Notes: a model not told the origin generated them from the letters alone. A stretch of 64,000 bases of DNA from Stutzerimonas stutzeri (GCF_009789555.1 NZ_CP046902.1:2558001-2622000); one strand, 5' to 3'; counted from the first letter of the stretch, positions 8,474 through 17,488 are shown. Program-made: numbers and translations.

Positions 8474-8794
8474 TCACAGCGCGGGGCCCTGTTCCGGCAC
8501 GTAGACCATCCGACCGTCGTTCAGGCGATAGGTGATCCCGGCCTTGGCGCCCTGGCCCTCGCCGATCTCGCCACTGGACTCGTATTGCTTCAGTTCCTGG
8601 CCCTCTTTGATCAGCATGCGCATGTTCGCTTCACCTGGATTTTCAACCACCACGACGTTGTTCTGGCTGAAAGGGTTGAGCGGGTTTTGGACGATGACGA
8701 TCAGCAGGATGCCAATGACGACAAGGAACAGGTCGATCAGGTTCACCACAGAAAGCAGCGGGTCGTCGTCTTCGTCATGGTCGAGAAACCGCAT
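8474..8794 (-). CDS. DUF2149 single-span membrane protein (ExbD/MotB-like position)
   Basis: A 106-residue protein starting MRFLDHDEDDDPLLSVVNLIDL with one transmembrane helix (about residues 13-36, DLFLVVIGILLIVIVQ) followed by a periplasmic domain of about 65 residues. The acidic cytoplasmic N-terminus before one helix with an aspartate (D21) recalls ExbD/TolR/MotB. Its start overlaps the stop of the MotA/TolQ/ExbB-like gene by one base, so the two are translated together and probably form one complex. It is the last gene of the operon beginning with the L31B gene. DUF2149 has no assigned activity; a stator-like role is my inference. Confidence 0.8.
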   Translation of the reverse strand: MRFLDHDEDDDPLLSVVNLIDLFLVVIGILLIVIVQNPLNPFSQNNVVVVENPGEANMRMLIKEGQELKQYESSGEIGEGQGAKAGITYRLNDGRMVYVPEQGPAL

Positions 8795-9267
8795 CACTGG
8801 TGTGCTCCGCGCTCGATGACGCGTAGCTCCTGCAGTAGCCAGCGGCGACGTACAGTGAGGACGAAGAAGGTGATGCTCGAAGCGATGAGCGCGAGGATGA
8901 CCGAGGAAAAGGCCACGACGAGATTTTCGCCGATGCCCTTCGCGTCGCTCTGGGTCAGTGCCAGCAGGGCAGGGCCCATTGGGATCATGGTGGCGACCAG
9001 GCCGAGCATCGGTGCGCTGCGCGAGGTTACGCGCAGCCATTCCAGGCGTTGCATGATCCAGAGTTCGAGGTCATCGCTGGTACCGCCGCGCATGGCGTGG
9101 TGTGCAGCCAGAACCGAGCGGTAGCGGCCGCTGCGGCGTTGCCAGGCTTCCATCGCGAAGCTGCCCAATGCGAGGAAGGCGTAGCCCAGCGCGGCGAGGA
9201 TTAGCAGCATTACGGGGGCGAGAAAGAGGCGTGTCAGTTCGTAGAGGCTGGTTTCAAGTGCGTTCAT
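8794..9267 (-). CDS. MotA/TolQ/ExbB-like proton channel protein
   Basis: A 157-residue inner-membrane protein with one N-terminal helix (about 14-37), a cytoplasmic loop, and two helices (about 86-108 and 116-140). The PMLGLVATMIPMGPAL stretch and the NLVVAFSSVILALIASSITFFV helix carry the MotA_ExbB domain pattern (GLxxTvxGm.. then ..l..A). It is shorter than ExbB. It sits 15 nt after the CobN-like gene and overlaps the DUF2149 gene, which takes the place of ExbD. Likely role: proton-driven energy transfer to the periplasm for the receptor or the CobN-like protein of this operon (inference). Confidence 0.85.
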   Translation of the reverse strand: MNALETSLYELTRLFLAPVMLLILAALGYAFLALGSFAMEAWQRRSGRYRSVLAAHHAMRGGTSDDLELWIMQRLEWLRVTSRSAPMLGLVATMIPMGPALLALTQSDAKGIGENLVVAFSSVILALIASSITFFVLTVRRRWLLQELRVIERGAHQ

Positions 9268-9282
9268 GAGATGTCTGTTCGA

Positions 9283-12200
9283 TCAGGGTTCGAGGGATGG
9301 TGCGATGTGGCGGTTGGCGCGTGCTTGGCGCAGGGCGCCAAGCAGCAGGCACGCGGTGAGGGTTGCGAGGCCGAACAGAAGCCGCCAGGGCCTCGGCGCG
9401 TCGGTGGGTTTTTCCGCGACCGCCTGCATCACGTGGCCGCGGACCGTTTCGCCAGTAGCGTCGCTGTCTGCCGAAACGGGCGTGGCGACATCCGGGGCGG
9501 CGGACTGGGCGAGACCGAACCCGGCGGCCATCTGTTCGATGAAGGCGCGAGTGACCGCCTGGCCTGCATCGGCGCCTTTGTCGGTGGTAAGCGTCTGCCA
9601 GCGCTCGGCCAGCTCGCGGCGGGTCTGGTCGGAGGCATCCCAGTAGCCTTTGCGGATCGCTTCAGCCATGCGTTCGATCAACTGAGCCTGGGCCGTCGGG
9701 TTGTGCGTCTCGAACCAATGGTCGAGGCCGAGCGCGCGCTGGTCCATTACGAAGGTTTCATGCAGGGCCTGCCATTGATCGGCGCGCACCAGGGTGCGGT
9801 CAGCCGCTTGCCAGCCCCAGAGATTGTTGGCGAGGTTCAGCACTTCCAGCGTCCCGGCGTAGCCTTCCTGCTGCATGGCGGTGATCCAGTGCGGGTTCAG
9901 GTAGCGGCTGCGCAGTTCGATGGCGAGGTAGTTTGCGGCGCTGGCAGTGCGGGGCTCGGCTTTGCGGAGATCGGACACGTAGAGCGACGGGCTGGCGCCA
10001 TCGAGGTGGCGAATCGCCAGGGAAAGTCCGCCGAGAAACTCGAAAGGGTGGTCGGTCGACAGCACGCCGCCAAGCTCACTGGAGCGGGCCATTACCGCGG
10101 CCTGAACGCCTTTGAGTTGCTCGGCGAACAGGTTCTGGCCGTCAATCTTCTCGCCCCAACTATCGGTCCCGTAGCCGTACTGCAACCTCGACAGGAATTG
10201 CCTGGCCAGGTCCGACTCGTTGTCCCAGCGAGTCGAGTCCAGGGTGAGCTGGGGGACGCCCGTGCCGTAATCGCCGGGCTCGTTTCCGAACAGTCGCAGC
10301 TGGGACAGACGATCGGCACGACGGGCTTCGATCCCCTGTTCGCGCAGCTGTTGGGCGAGCGCTCGGCTGTTGGCGGCGAGGGTATTGCCGGGTTCGTCCA
10401 GCGCCGCGAGGCGCTCCACCACATCGGCGAGCTGCCGCATGAAGCCATCGAACTGGTCGCGGTAGACGCTGGTGACCTGGATCACGACGTCGATGCGCGC
10501 TCTGTCGAGTTGGGCCGCCGGAATGATTTCAAGGGTGCGAACCCGCCCGCCATCGTCCCAGACCGGGCGTACACCCAGCGCGTGCAGGACCTGGCTTTCG
10601 AGAATGCCGAGGTGGCGCATGGCTTCGGAGGACCATAGGCTGAACGCCAGCTTTTCGGGTAGCGCGCCGTCGTGCTCGTCACGGTAGCGATCCACTAATT
10701 GGGCCAGCGCCTTGCCGCCTGCCTCGTACGCCGCGCGGGTCGGTAATTTGTCCGCTTCGAACGCATACAGGTTGCGCCCGCTCGGTACGTCTGGATTGCG
10801 CACCGGATCGCCGCCGGGCCCAGGTGCGACGAAGCCACCGGCGAGGCCGGCGAGCAAAGCCTCGATCTCGCCCGGGGCGGAGCGCTGCGCATCGAGCAGG
10901 CGGGCGTATGCGATCTGTTCTCGTAGCGCGGGATCGTCGATCGAGTCCAGAGGCTCACCGTCGCGCAGGTAGCGCTCGAGGGTCCGGTAGGGAAGGCTCG
11001 CTTTCAGCCCCGCGAAGTCCTCGGCAAGCGGTTCGTCGATCATCTCCAGCGCCCGCAGATAGGGCTCGCCCAGCTGTTGCAGCACGGTCGCAAGCCGATG
11101 TTCGGCGGGCGCGGGCTCACCAAAGGTGTGCAGCCCGAGCGGCAGGTTGGCCTGGGCCAATGCGTGCAGGTGGTCATGCAGCGTCTGCAGGAACCGCTCG
11201 GGGTTGGCACGCATCCGGGGTTCGTCCCAGCCCATGTCGTCCAGCAGCCTGGTTTGCAGCGCGATCTGGCGGATGCGTTCGGCAGTAGCCTCGCGCACGG
11301 CGCCTTCATCGAGCTGCTGGTATTCATGGAGCAGCGCGTGCACATCGCGCAGCTCGTCGTAGAGGCCGGCCGGCGCGAAGGCAGGCGTCTGATGGCTGAC
11401 GGTGACGGCTCGACCGCGTCGACGCGCTTGAATCGCCTCTGCGATATTGTCCTGGATGTACGGATAGAACACCGGCATGTCGCCCAGCGCAAGGAAGGGA
11501 TAGTCGCTTGCGGCCAGGCCGCGATCCTTGCCAGGCAACCACTCCTGAGTGCCATGGGTGCCGAAGTGGATCAGCGCATCGGCTTTGATCACCTCGCGCA
11601 GCGCCTGGTAGGCCGCAAGGTACAGGTGATCTGGCGGGACCTTGCTGTCGTGGTAGGCATCGCCGGGACGGCCTGCGCGGGGCGGCTGCGGTAGCCACAC
11701 CAGCTTGCCGAGGCGCGCCGCGGGGATGACGAAATGTGCGTGCCCCTCTATGTCACGCAACGCCCAGTGCTCGGCAGGTTTACCCCAGCGTTGGAGCAAT
11801 GCGATGCGGCGCGAATCTGGTTGGTCGGCGAGCCAGCGTTGATAGGCCGATAGCGGTACGGTGATGGCAAGGCCGTCGGCCAGCAGGCTGTCGAGGGTCT
11901 GTGGTCGATAGTAGCCGCCGAGCAGGCGCTGCGCCGTGTCGATCAGTCGTGTCTCGTCCACGGCGGGCACATCGTAACCGGCCTGCTGCAAGGCCGTGGC
12001 GAGGCGCGCCAGGCTACGTGGCACGTTGAGGTTCGAGGCGGCCACGTTCTTTTCGCCCTCGGGATGGTTCCAGAACATCAGCGCCAGGCGTTTCTCGGTG
12101 GGTGCGAGCCGGCGCAGGCGGGTCAGGCTGTCAACCTTGGCGAGCAGCGCCTCGACTTGCTCGGCAATGGGTGAAGGCTCGCCATTTTCGACGGCGGCGA

Positions 12201-13170
12201 TCACCAGCGGGTCGCTCATGCCCCAGCTTTCCGGGACGGTCAGCAGGCTCGCGGCAGTGCGTGGCGAAATGCCGCTGTCGGATGCGCGCCACTGGGCGGG
12301 GCTCCCATCGCGCCAGGTGAGCGTCGAGATCACTGGAATACCAAGCGTCAGTAGTTCCGCCTGGCGCGCCGCACCGTTCTGCATGTGCTGGAGGTTGATC
12401 AATACATCGCTGCGCGCGGGTGCCAGCACCTCGGTCAGCGCTTGCGGATTCGCGTCGTCCATCCAGAACGCCAGCGGCGCCTGGCCTCGCGATTCACTGC
12501 GGCTCATCAGATCATCGATCAGTCGCAACTGACCGTCCACCAGGGCGCCGCGGTGTATGGCGAAGGCAACCCGCGGCGTATCTGCTTTCCAGCGCTTGGC
12601 GCCCCAGGCGAGGTAGTCGTCGAGCCGAGTGAAGGTCGAGGGAGCGTCCGGGTGGTAGAAGCCTGTCTTGCCCAGCGCTGCCGGCCCGGCAATGGCGTCG
12701 GTGGGCACCTTGTCGTGCCAGGCTCGCAGGTAAGCGAACAAATGCCTGAGGTTCTGCTCGCCACCGTTGCTGTAATAGCCGATCAATCGTGTCGCGACCG
12801 GTGCTGGCAGGCCGCCGAATGCGGGTGGGCCGCCGCCGACGCGTATCCATGGCCGTTCGCTGGCCATGAGCGCGTCGCCGACCTGTTGCTGCACTGCCGC
12901 AAGATCGGCCGGTCTCGGGGTGTCCAGTATCGTCAGGTCCGCCTCGGCCATAGCGGGCGCCTGGGTCGCTGAGCCGACGCGCACGCCCTCGAGCGTGACC
13001 CCGGCGTCGCTCGCCCAGCCTGCGAGCCGGTCGAGCTTGCCCTGCAGGACGAAGTCGGTGGTCAGCACCTGCACCTGGATGGTGCTTCGCGGAAGCGGGT
13101 CGGCGGACACCGTCGCTCCGCAACTGGCCAGGGCCATGAGCGCGATGCCGAATCTGATCCAGCTGGGCAT
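9283..13170 (-). CDS. CobN/ChlH-like chelatase large subunit, exported and membrane-anchored
   Basis: A 1295-residue protein of the CobN/BchH/ChlH family, whose members are the porphyrin-binding subunits of cobalt or magnesium chelatases. The family signature HFGTHGTQEWLPGK lies at about residues 535-548, followed by YPYIQDNIAEAIQARRRG and the SHQTP motif. Unlike cytosolic CobN it starts with an export signal (hydrophobic 8-16, possible lipobox LASC at 14-17 or signal peptidase I site VSA-DP at 21-24) and ends with one transmembrane helix at about 1264-1280. No chelatase ATPase subunits (CobS/CobT, ChlI/ChlD) are nearby. The start is 1 nt after the receptor stop. It is probably a periplasmic metal-ligand handling protein, not a cobalamin biosynthesis enzyme; the substrate is unknown. 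Confidence 0.9.
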   Translation of the reverse strand: MPSWIRFGIALMALASCGATVSADPLPRSTIQVQVLTTDFVLQGKLDRLAGWASDAGVTLEGVRVGSATQAPAMAEADLTILDTPRPADLAAVQQQVGDALMASERPWIRVGGGPPAFGGLPAPVATRLIGYYSNGGEQNLRHLFAYLRAWHDKVPTDAIAGPAALGKTGFYHPDAPSTFTRLDDYLAWGAKRWKADTPRVAFAIHRGALVDGQLRLIDDLMSRSESRGQAPLAFWMDDANPQALTEVLAPARSDVLINLQHMQNGAARQAELLTLGIPVISTLTWRDGSPAQWRASDSGISPRTAASLLTVPESWGMSDPLVIAAVENGEPSPIAEQVEALLAKVDSLTRLRRLAPTEKRLALMFWNHPEGEKNVAASNLNVPRSLARLATALQQAGYDVPAVDETRLIDTAQRLLGGYYRPQTLDSLLADGLAITVPLSAYQRWLADQPDSRRIALLQRWGKPAEHWALRDIEGHAHFVIPAARLGKLVWLPQPPRAGRPGDAYHDSKVPPDHLYLAAYQALREVIKADALIHFGTHGTQEWLPGKDRGLAASDYPFLALGDMPVFYPYIQDNIAEAIQARRRGRAVTVSHQTPAFAPAGLYDELRDVHALLHEYQQLDEGAVREATAERIRQIALQTRLLDDMGWDEPRMRANPERFLQTLHDHLHALAQANLPLGLHTFGEPAPAEHRLATVLQQLGEPYLRALEMIDEPLAEDFAGLKASLPYRTLERYLRDGEPLDSIDDPALREQIAYARLLDAQRSAPGEIEALLAGLAGGFVAPGPGGDPVRNPDVPSGRNLYAFEADKLPTRAAYEAGGKALAQLVDRYRDEHDGALPEKLAFSLWSSEAMRHLGILESQVLHALGVRPVWDDGGRVRTLEIIPAAQLDRARIDVVIQVTSVYRDQFDGFMRQLADVVERLAALDEPGNTLAANSRALAQQLREQGIEARRADRLSQLRLFGNEPGDYGTGVPQLTLDSTRWDNESDLARQFLSRLQYGYGTDSWGEKIDGQNLFAEQLKGVQAAVMARSSELGGVLSTDHPFEFLGGLSLAIRHLDGASPSLYVSDLRKAEPRTASAANYLAIELRSRYLNPHWITAMQQEGYAGTLEVLNLANNLWGWQAADRTLVRADQWQALHETFVMDQRALGLDHWFETHNPTAQAQLIERMAEAIRKGYWDASDQTRRELAERWQTLTTDKGADAGQAVTRAFIEQMAAGFGLAQSAAPDVATPVSADSDATGETVRGHVMQAVAEKPTDAPRPWRLLFGLATLTACLLLGALRQARANRHIAPSLEP

Positions 13171-13171
13171 G

Positions 13172-15130
13172 TCAGAAGCTCAGGCTCAGGCCGACGTGGT
13201 AGGTGCGCCCTGGTTCGGAGAAGGTGAAGTGATCGGACGTATCGGTAAACGCTTCGTCAGTCAGGTTTTCGATACCGCCGCGAATGCTGAGCGAGTCGGT
13301 GACCCGCTGGGTCAGCTCCAGGTGCCACAGGCTATAGGCCGGGACATCGAAGGCCGAATTACGCGAATAGGTCACTTGGCTGCCCACGTACTCCGCCCGG
13401 ACCTGCCCGGTGAAGCGAGCGCTTGGCGACCATTGCAGCCGCGTGTTGGCCAGATGCCGGGCGCGGTCACCCAGACGCTGGTCGGCGCTGCGGTCGATTG
13501 CATCGAGATAGGTGTAGTTGAGGTCCCAGCGCAGGTTGGCGGGTAGGTCCAGGCTGCCGCCCAGCTCCAAGCCCCTGATGCGCGCCTCGTCGACGTTGTC
13601 GTAGTTGCGAACTTCCCGCCCGCGGACGCCGCAGCTCGATACGCAGATCGTCTGGATCAGTCCGCGCACGTTATTCTGGAACACCCCCGCGTTCAGCGAC
13701 CAGCCGTCTGCCTTGTAGTCCGCGTTGATTTCGTAGGTTGTGTTGATCTCCGGTTCCAGGTCGGGGTTGCCGTGGATGATGAACTGCCCACCGCCGCCGA
13801 TGGCCGAATAGCCTGGCGAGAGTTGCTTGAGTGCAGGCGCCTTGAAGCCGCGGCCACCGCCGCCCTTTATTGTCAGCGAGTCGTTCACGTGGTGGACCAG
13901 GTAGGCGCGTGGGCTGTTGTGCCAGCCATACGCCTCGTGGCGATCGAAGCGATTGCCCAGGACCAGGGACCACGCTTGGCTGAGTTCGATTTCATCCTGC
14001 AAGAACAGTGCGCGATGGATGGCCTGGGCATCGCCGTCCATGAATCCGCCGTCTTCGAGCTGTTCCCTGCGCCATTCACCGCCCAGCGTAAACAGGTGCG
14101 CGTCTGCCAACGGCAGGCTCAGGCTGCCATCGACAATGTCGTCGGTCATCCGCTGGTTTGGAGAGGAAGGGACGACCCCCTGGGTATACCGATTGGTGCG
14201 CTCCAGGCTGTTGCGATAGGCCCTGAGCGTGCTGTTGCCCCAGGTCCATGCACCACTGTGGGCGATGGCGTACCGTTCGCGTTCGATGCGGTCACTTGAC
14301 TCGTATTCGACGGGTGCGGCGCCTGCGCTACGGGTATTGCGCCAGCGGTCGTCCAGGCCCTTTTCGACCGTGAAATCGATGCGCTGCGCCGTGTCCGGGG
14401 TCCAGCTCAGTGTGGCGCTTGCGCTGTGGGCGTCGCGTCCCTCGATTTCCGATTGCGCTGTGTCGCCGTGCAGCGGGGTTTCCTGTCGGCGTCGGGTCTC
14501 TGCGTTCAAGGACAGCCCCAGCAGGCCGGGTACCAGCGGGCCGCCCGCGTAGACGCCGAGCTGATGTGTCTGTCCGCCTCGATCATCCTCACGCACGCCA
14601 CCGTTGAGCTGCATCGCACCGCGCCACGCGTCGGTCGCGCGTCGCGTGATGACATTGACCACACCGCCGAGGGCCTCCGAACCGTACAGGGACGACATCG
14701 GTCCGCGTATCACCTCGATACGCTCGATGGCCTCGACCGGCACCCAGCCCAGGTCGAAGTCCGCGTGCGCAACGGCACCCGCCGCCGAATTGATGCGCTG
14801 CCCGTTGACCAGCACCAGCGTATGTTCGCTGCTCATCCCGCGAATGCTGACGCCACGGCGTGTCATGCCGATACCGGTGAACTGCAAACCCGGTGTGCCC
14901 CGTAGCGCATCTTCCAGATCCTGAACCGGGCGCATGCTCAGATCGCTTCGCGTAATGACCGTAACGCTCGCAGGCGCATCGCTTAGCTGACGCGCCGTCG
15001 ACGTCGCGGTGATAACCGTCGGTTCGAGTTTTACCGCTTGCTCGGCCAGGGCGGTCAAGGGCAGCAGGAGAAAGGTGGATAACAGACAAGGGTGGGGGCG
15101 GGTGATGCATGGTCGGATACTGCGGAACAT
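13172..15130 (-). CDS. TonB-dependent outer-membrane receptor
   Basis: A 652-residue outer-membrane receptor. The signal peptide covers about residues 1-29 (cut after TALA), a TonB box-like LEPTVITA follows at about 35-42, then the plug domain (ASVTVITRSDL to GGVVNVITRRA, about 50-165), then a 22-strand barrel ending in aromatic F (VGLSLSF). The plug has the CirA/FepA/BtuB-type RGMSSEHTLVLVNGQR and RGPMSSLYGSEALGG motifs. The gene ends 1 nt before the CobN-like gene and begins 95 nt after the L31B gene. In P. aeruginosa the corresponding receptor of a similar four-gene set is, as I recall, induced by zinc shortage. The ligand cannot be read from sequence. Confidence 0.93.
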   Translation of the reverse strand: MFRSIRPCITRPHPCLLSTFLLLPLTALAEQAVKLEPTVITATSTARQLSDAPASVTVITRSDLSMRPVQDLEDALRGTPGLQFTGIGMTRRGVSIRGMSSEHTLVLVNGQRINSAAGAVAHADFDLGWVPVEAIERIEVIRGPMSSLYGSEALGGVVNVITRRATDAWRGAMQLNGGVREDDRGGQTHQLGVYAGGPLVPGLLGLSLNAETRRRQETPLHGDTAQSEIEGRDAHSASATLSWTPDTAQRIDFTVEKGLDDRWRNTRSAGAAPVEYESSDRIERERYAIAHSGAWTWGNSTLRAYRNSLERTNRYTQGVVPSSPNQRMTDDIVDGSLSLPLADAHLFTLGGEWRREQLEDGGFMDGDAQAIHRALFLQDEIELSQAWSLVLGNRFDRHEAYGWHNSPRAYLVHHVNDSLTIKGGGGRGFKAPALKQLSPGYSAIGGGGQFIIHGNPDLEPEINTTYEINADYKADGWSLNAGVFQNNVRGLIQTICVSSCGVRGREVRNYDNVDEARIRGLELGGSLDLPANLRWDLNYTYLDAIDRSADQRLGDRARHLANTRLQWSPSARFTGQVRAEYVGSQVTYSRNSAFDVPAYSLWHLELTQRVTDSLSIRGGIENLTDEAFTDTSDHFTFSEPGRTYHVGLSLSF

Positions 15131-15225
15131 CGAAACGTCTTCCGTGGGTTGGATGATGGCGATCTGGCGAGAAAACGATCCACCCGAATTCGAGCGGATC
15201 GCCTGGCAGCTCTACGAGCGGGGCA

Positions 15226-15483
15226 TCACTTCTTGGCTGTAAACCCGGCAAAGCGCTTGTTAAAGCCGGCGATGCGGCCTTCGGAGGCCGTCTTGCGCTG
15301 CTTGCCGGTGTAGATGGGGTGCGATGCGCTGGAGACATCGAGGGTGACGTAGGGATAAGTGTTGCCGTCGGTGTGCTGGTGCGTACGGCCGGTCTCTACC
15401 GTCGAGCCGATGAGAAAATAGACGTCGGCGGCGGTGTCATGAAAAAGCACGGGGCGGTAGTCGGGGTGGATGCCTGGTTTCAT
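15226..15483 (-). CDS. rpmE2: 50S ribosomal protein L31 type B, zinc-independent
   Basis: An 85-residue paralogue of L31 that replaces the zinc-containing form when zinc is scarce. It starts MKPGIHPDYRPVLFHDT with AGGAG upstream, contains SHPIYTGKQR, and has no cysteine at all, so it lacks the CxxC zinc site of the housekeeping form. Such C-minus L31 genes are classic Zur targets, and a Zur-box match lies 64 nt upstream of the start. It is the first gene of the minus-strand cluster leading into the TonB receptor, which ties that cluster to zinc starvation. Confidence 0.93.
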   Translation of the reverse strand: MKPGIHPDYRPVLFHDTAADVYFLIGSTVETGRTHQHTDGNTYPYVTLDVSSASHPIYTGKQRKTASEGRIAGFNKRFAGFTAKK

Positions 15484-15546
15484 GAGCAGCTCCTGCTGAG
15501 GGTCAACGAAGCGAGCGCAGCGGTTTGCCGGTGCGCTCGAGTACAT

Positions 15547-15563
15547 ATGTTATATCATAACTT
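15547..15563. promoter_or_regulatory. Putative Zur box
   Basis: The imperfect palindrome GTTATATCATAAC (15549-15561) has 5-bp half-sites GTTAT and ATAAC and matches the gammaproteobacterial Zur consensus core GTTATANTATAAC at all but one informative base. It lies upstream of the L31B gene within a short AT-rich stretch that stands out from its GC-rich surroundings. Zur with zinc would repress the operon running leftward. Confidence 0.75.
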
Positions 15564-15748
15564 TACTATCGAGCGAGGCGTGAAATTCACGGGCGACGCT
15601 TCGATGCCCAAGCCCACGCGGTGCGTCACGGCAAGCGATCCGTTGGGACCATGAACGAAGCCGAAGATAAGCCTGCGTCAGTAAGCCCTGGGTTATGCGC
15701 CAGGCACCGCAGCGTTCATTCGCCCCTGGCAGCGAACTGCCAGAGCGT

Positions 15749-16498
15749 TCAGCGCAACGGTCGCGTGGCGAGTTCGAGCCCCAACAACAGCAAAAATGAC
15801 AGGAAGCACAGCCGAAAAGCCGTCGGGCTGATCCGCGCCTTGATCCGTTGTCCCAGCCACATGCCTACCAGCGCTGGGGCGATGGCCAGCGAAGACATCC
15901 CCAGTTGTTCGACATGGAAGGCGCCGTGAAGGATCAGCCCGGCGGCCAGGGCGAGGGTCGATGCGGTGAACGAAAGCCCCAGGCTCTGGACCAGTTCATC
16001 GCGCTCCATGCCCAGGGCCTGCAGGTAGGGCACCGCGGGGAAGACGAATACCCCGGTGGCGCCGGTGACCAGCCCGGTGGCCAGTCCGATCAGCGGCGAC
16101 AGCCACGGTTCGACGTTCGGGGGGACGGAGAGCGTTGGGGCGAAGAGGGCAAATCCGGCATAAAGCATCAGGGCGATGCCCAGCGCTGGCGAGGACCACT
16201 GCGGGTCAAGCGAGGCGAGCATGGCCGAACCCGCGACCGTGCCGATCCCTATGCCGGAAATCATCGTCCACAAGCGCCGCAGCAGGCGCAACGTGGCGGG
16301 TCCGGCGAGCAATTGCCACAGGTTGGTCACCAAAGACGGTACGACCAGTAGCGCCGCGGCCGCGGCCGGAGGCATCACCACGCCGAGCAGACCCATGGCC
16401 ACGGTGGGCAAGCCCATCCCCGTGACACCTTTGACCGTCCCGGCAACCAGAAACGTCATGGCCAGGGCAATGAGCAGAGCAGGTGAGTATTCGTTCAT
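15749..16498 (-). CDS. TauE/SafE-type (TSUP) membrane permease
   Basis: A 249-residue integral membrane protein with about 8 hydrophobic helices and the two repeated TSUP signatures (AGTVKGVTGMGLPTVAMGLL near residue 20 and GLATGLVTGATGVFVFPAVPYL near 140). Members export or import small organosulfur or organic anions such as sulfite and sulfoacetate. The start is the ATG of MNEYSPALL; an upstream in-frame ATG would add 11 residues. It diverges from a LysR regulator 94 nt away, the common arrangement of regulator and target. The substrate is not predictable. Confidence 0.88.
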   Translation of the reverse strand: MNEYSPALLIALAMTFLVAGTVKGVTGMGLPTVAMGLLGVVMPPAAAAALLVVPSLVTNLWQLLAGPATLRLLRRLWTMISGIGIGTVAGSAMLASLDPQWSSPALGIALMLYAGFALFAPTLSVPPNVEPWLSPLIGLATGLVTGATGVFVFPAVPYLQALGMERDELVQSLGLSFTASTLALAAGLILHGAFHVEQLGMSSLAIAPALVGMWLGQRIKARISPTAFRLCFLSFLLLLGLELATRPLR

Positions 16499-16591
16499 GC
16501 GGCTATTGGAGCCCGACCGAGCGGTTGGCACAATGCGGATATTCGAGTGGCAGTCTTCGGTTGAACCGAAGCCTTAGGGGCAGGTGATCAC

Positions 16592-17488
16592 ATGCGCTTC
16601 GATCTTGCGGACTTTCGCCTGTTCCTCTGTGTCGTCGAGGCGGGCAGTATCACCGGGGGCGCCGCCCGAGCGAACCTGGCCCTGGCCTCTGCCAGTGAGC
16701 GCCTGCGCAACATGGAATCGGACGCGGGGGTGCAATTGCTCGTGCGAGGTGCCCGGGGTGTCACGACCACCGAGGCGGGCGAGGCGCTGGCCCATCATGC
16801 GCGTCTGATGCTACGTCAACAGGCGGCGCTGATGAGCGAACTGCAAGGGTTCGCCGATGGCGAGAAAGGCACCTTGCATCTGTATGCCAACACCGCCGCG
16901 CTGACCGAATTTCTGCCTGGCAGGCTCGCGCGCTGGCTGGCTGGTCGACCGCACCTGAATGTCGAGCTCAAAGAGCGAACCAGTGCTGACATCGTCCGGA
17001 CGATCGCCGCCGGGCTGGCCGAGGCCGGTATCGTTTCCGACGCCGCCGAGGTGCCGGGGCTCAGCTTTCAGCCGATCGCGGAGGATCACCTAGTACTGCT
17101 GCTCCCCCCGGAACACGGCTTCGCCAGTGCCGGCGCGGCCTGCTTCGCCGATCTGCTCAATGAGCCCTTCGTCGGCCTCGCGCCAGGCAACGCCCTGCAG
17201 GACCACATTGAAGATCATGCGCGCAGCGCCGGTCGCTCGCTGTCCGTGCGTATCCGCATGAAAACCTTCGACGGGGTCTGCGAGATGGTGTCGCACGGCA
17301 TCGGCGTCGCCGTTATGCCGAAGGGGATTGCCAGCCGTTACCGCCGGCGTCATGCCTATCGCACATTGCCCCTGCAAGACCGCTGGGCGCTCCGGCAACT
17401 GTGCCTTTGCCACGGCGACTGGCAGGCCCTGTGCGCCCCCATGAAAAGCCTGCTGCTGCACCTGGGGGCCAAGCCGAATGCGCCATAG
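16592..17488 (+). CDS. LysR-type transcriptional regulator
   Basis: A 298-residue activator/repressor with an N-terminal winged helix (about residues 1-62: DLADFRLFLCVVEAGSITGG and a repeat-length recognition helix) and a C-terminal periplasmic-binding-like effector domain (about 90-292). It is divergent from the TauE/SafE permease and probably controls it together with its own gene from the 94-nt shared region. The effector is unknown. Confidence 0.92.
   Translation: MRFDLADFRLFLCVVEAGSITGGAARANLALASASERLRNMESDAGVQLLVRGARGVTTTEAGEALAHHARLMLRQQAALMSELQGFADGEKGTLHLYANTAALTEFLPGRLARWLAGRPHLNVELKERTSADIVRTIAAGLAEAGIVSDAAEVPGLSFQPIAEDHLVLLLPPEHGFASAGAACFADLLNEPFVGLAPGNALQDHIEDHARSAGRSLSVRIRMKTFDGVCEMVSHGIGVAVMPKGIASRYRRRHAYRTLPLQDRWALRQLCLCHGDWQALCAPMKSLLLHLGAKPNAP

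Noticed and set aside
9271..10638. Plus-strand open frame of 455 codons opposite the CobN-like gene
   Set aside because: Antisense shadow of a well-supported gene, no ribosome site or domain.
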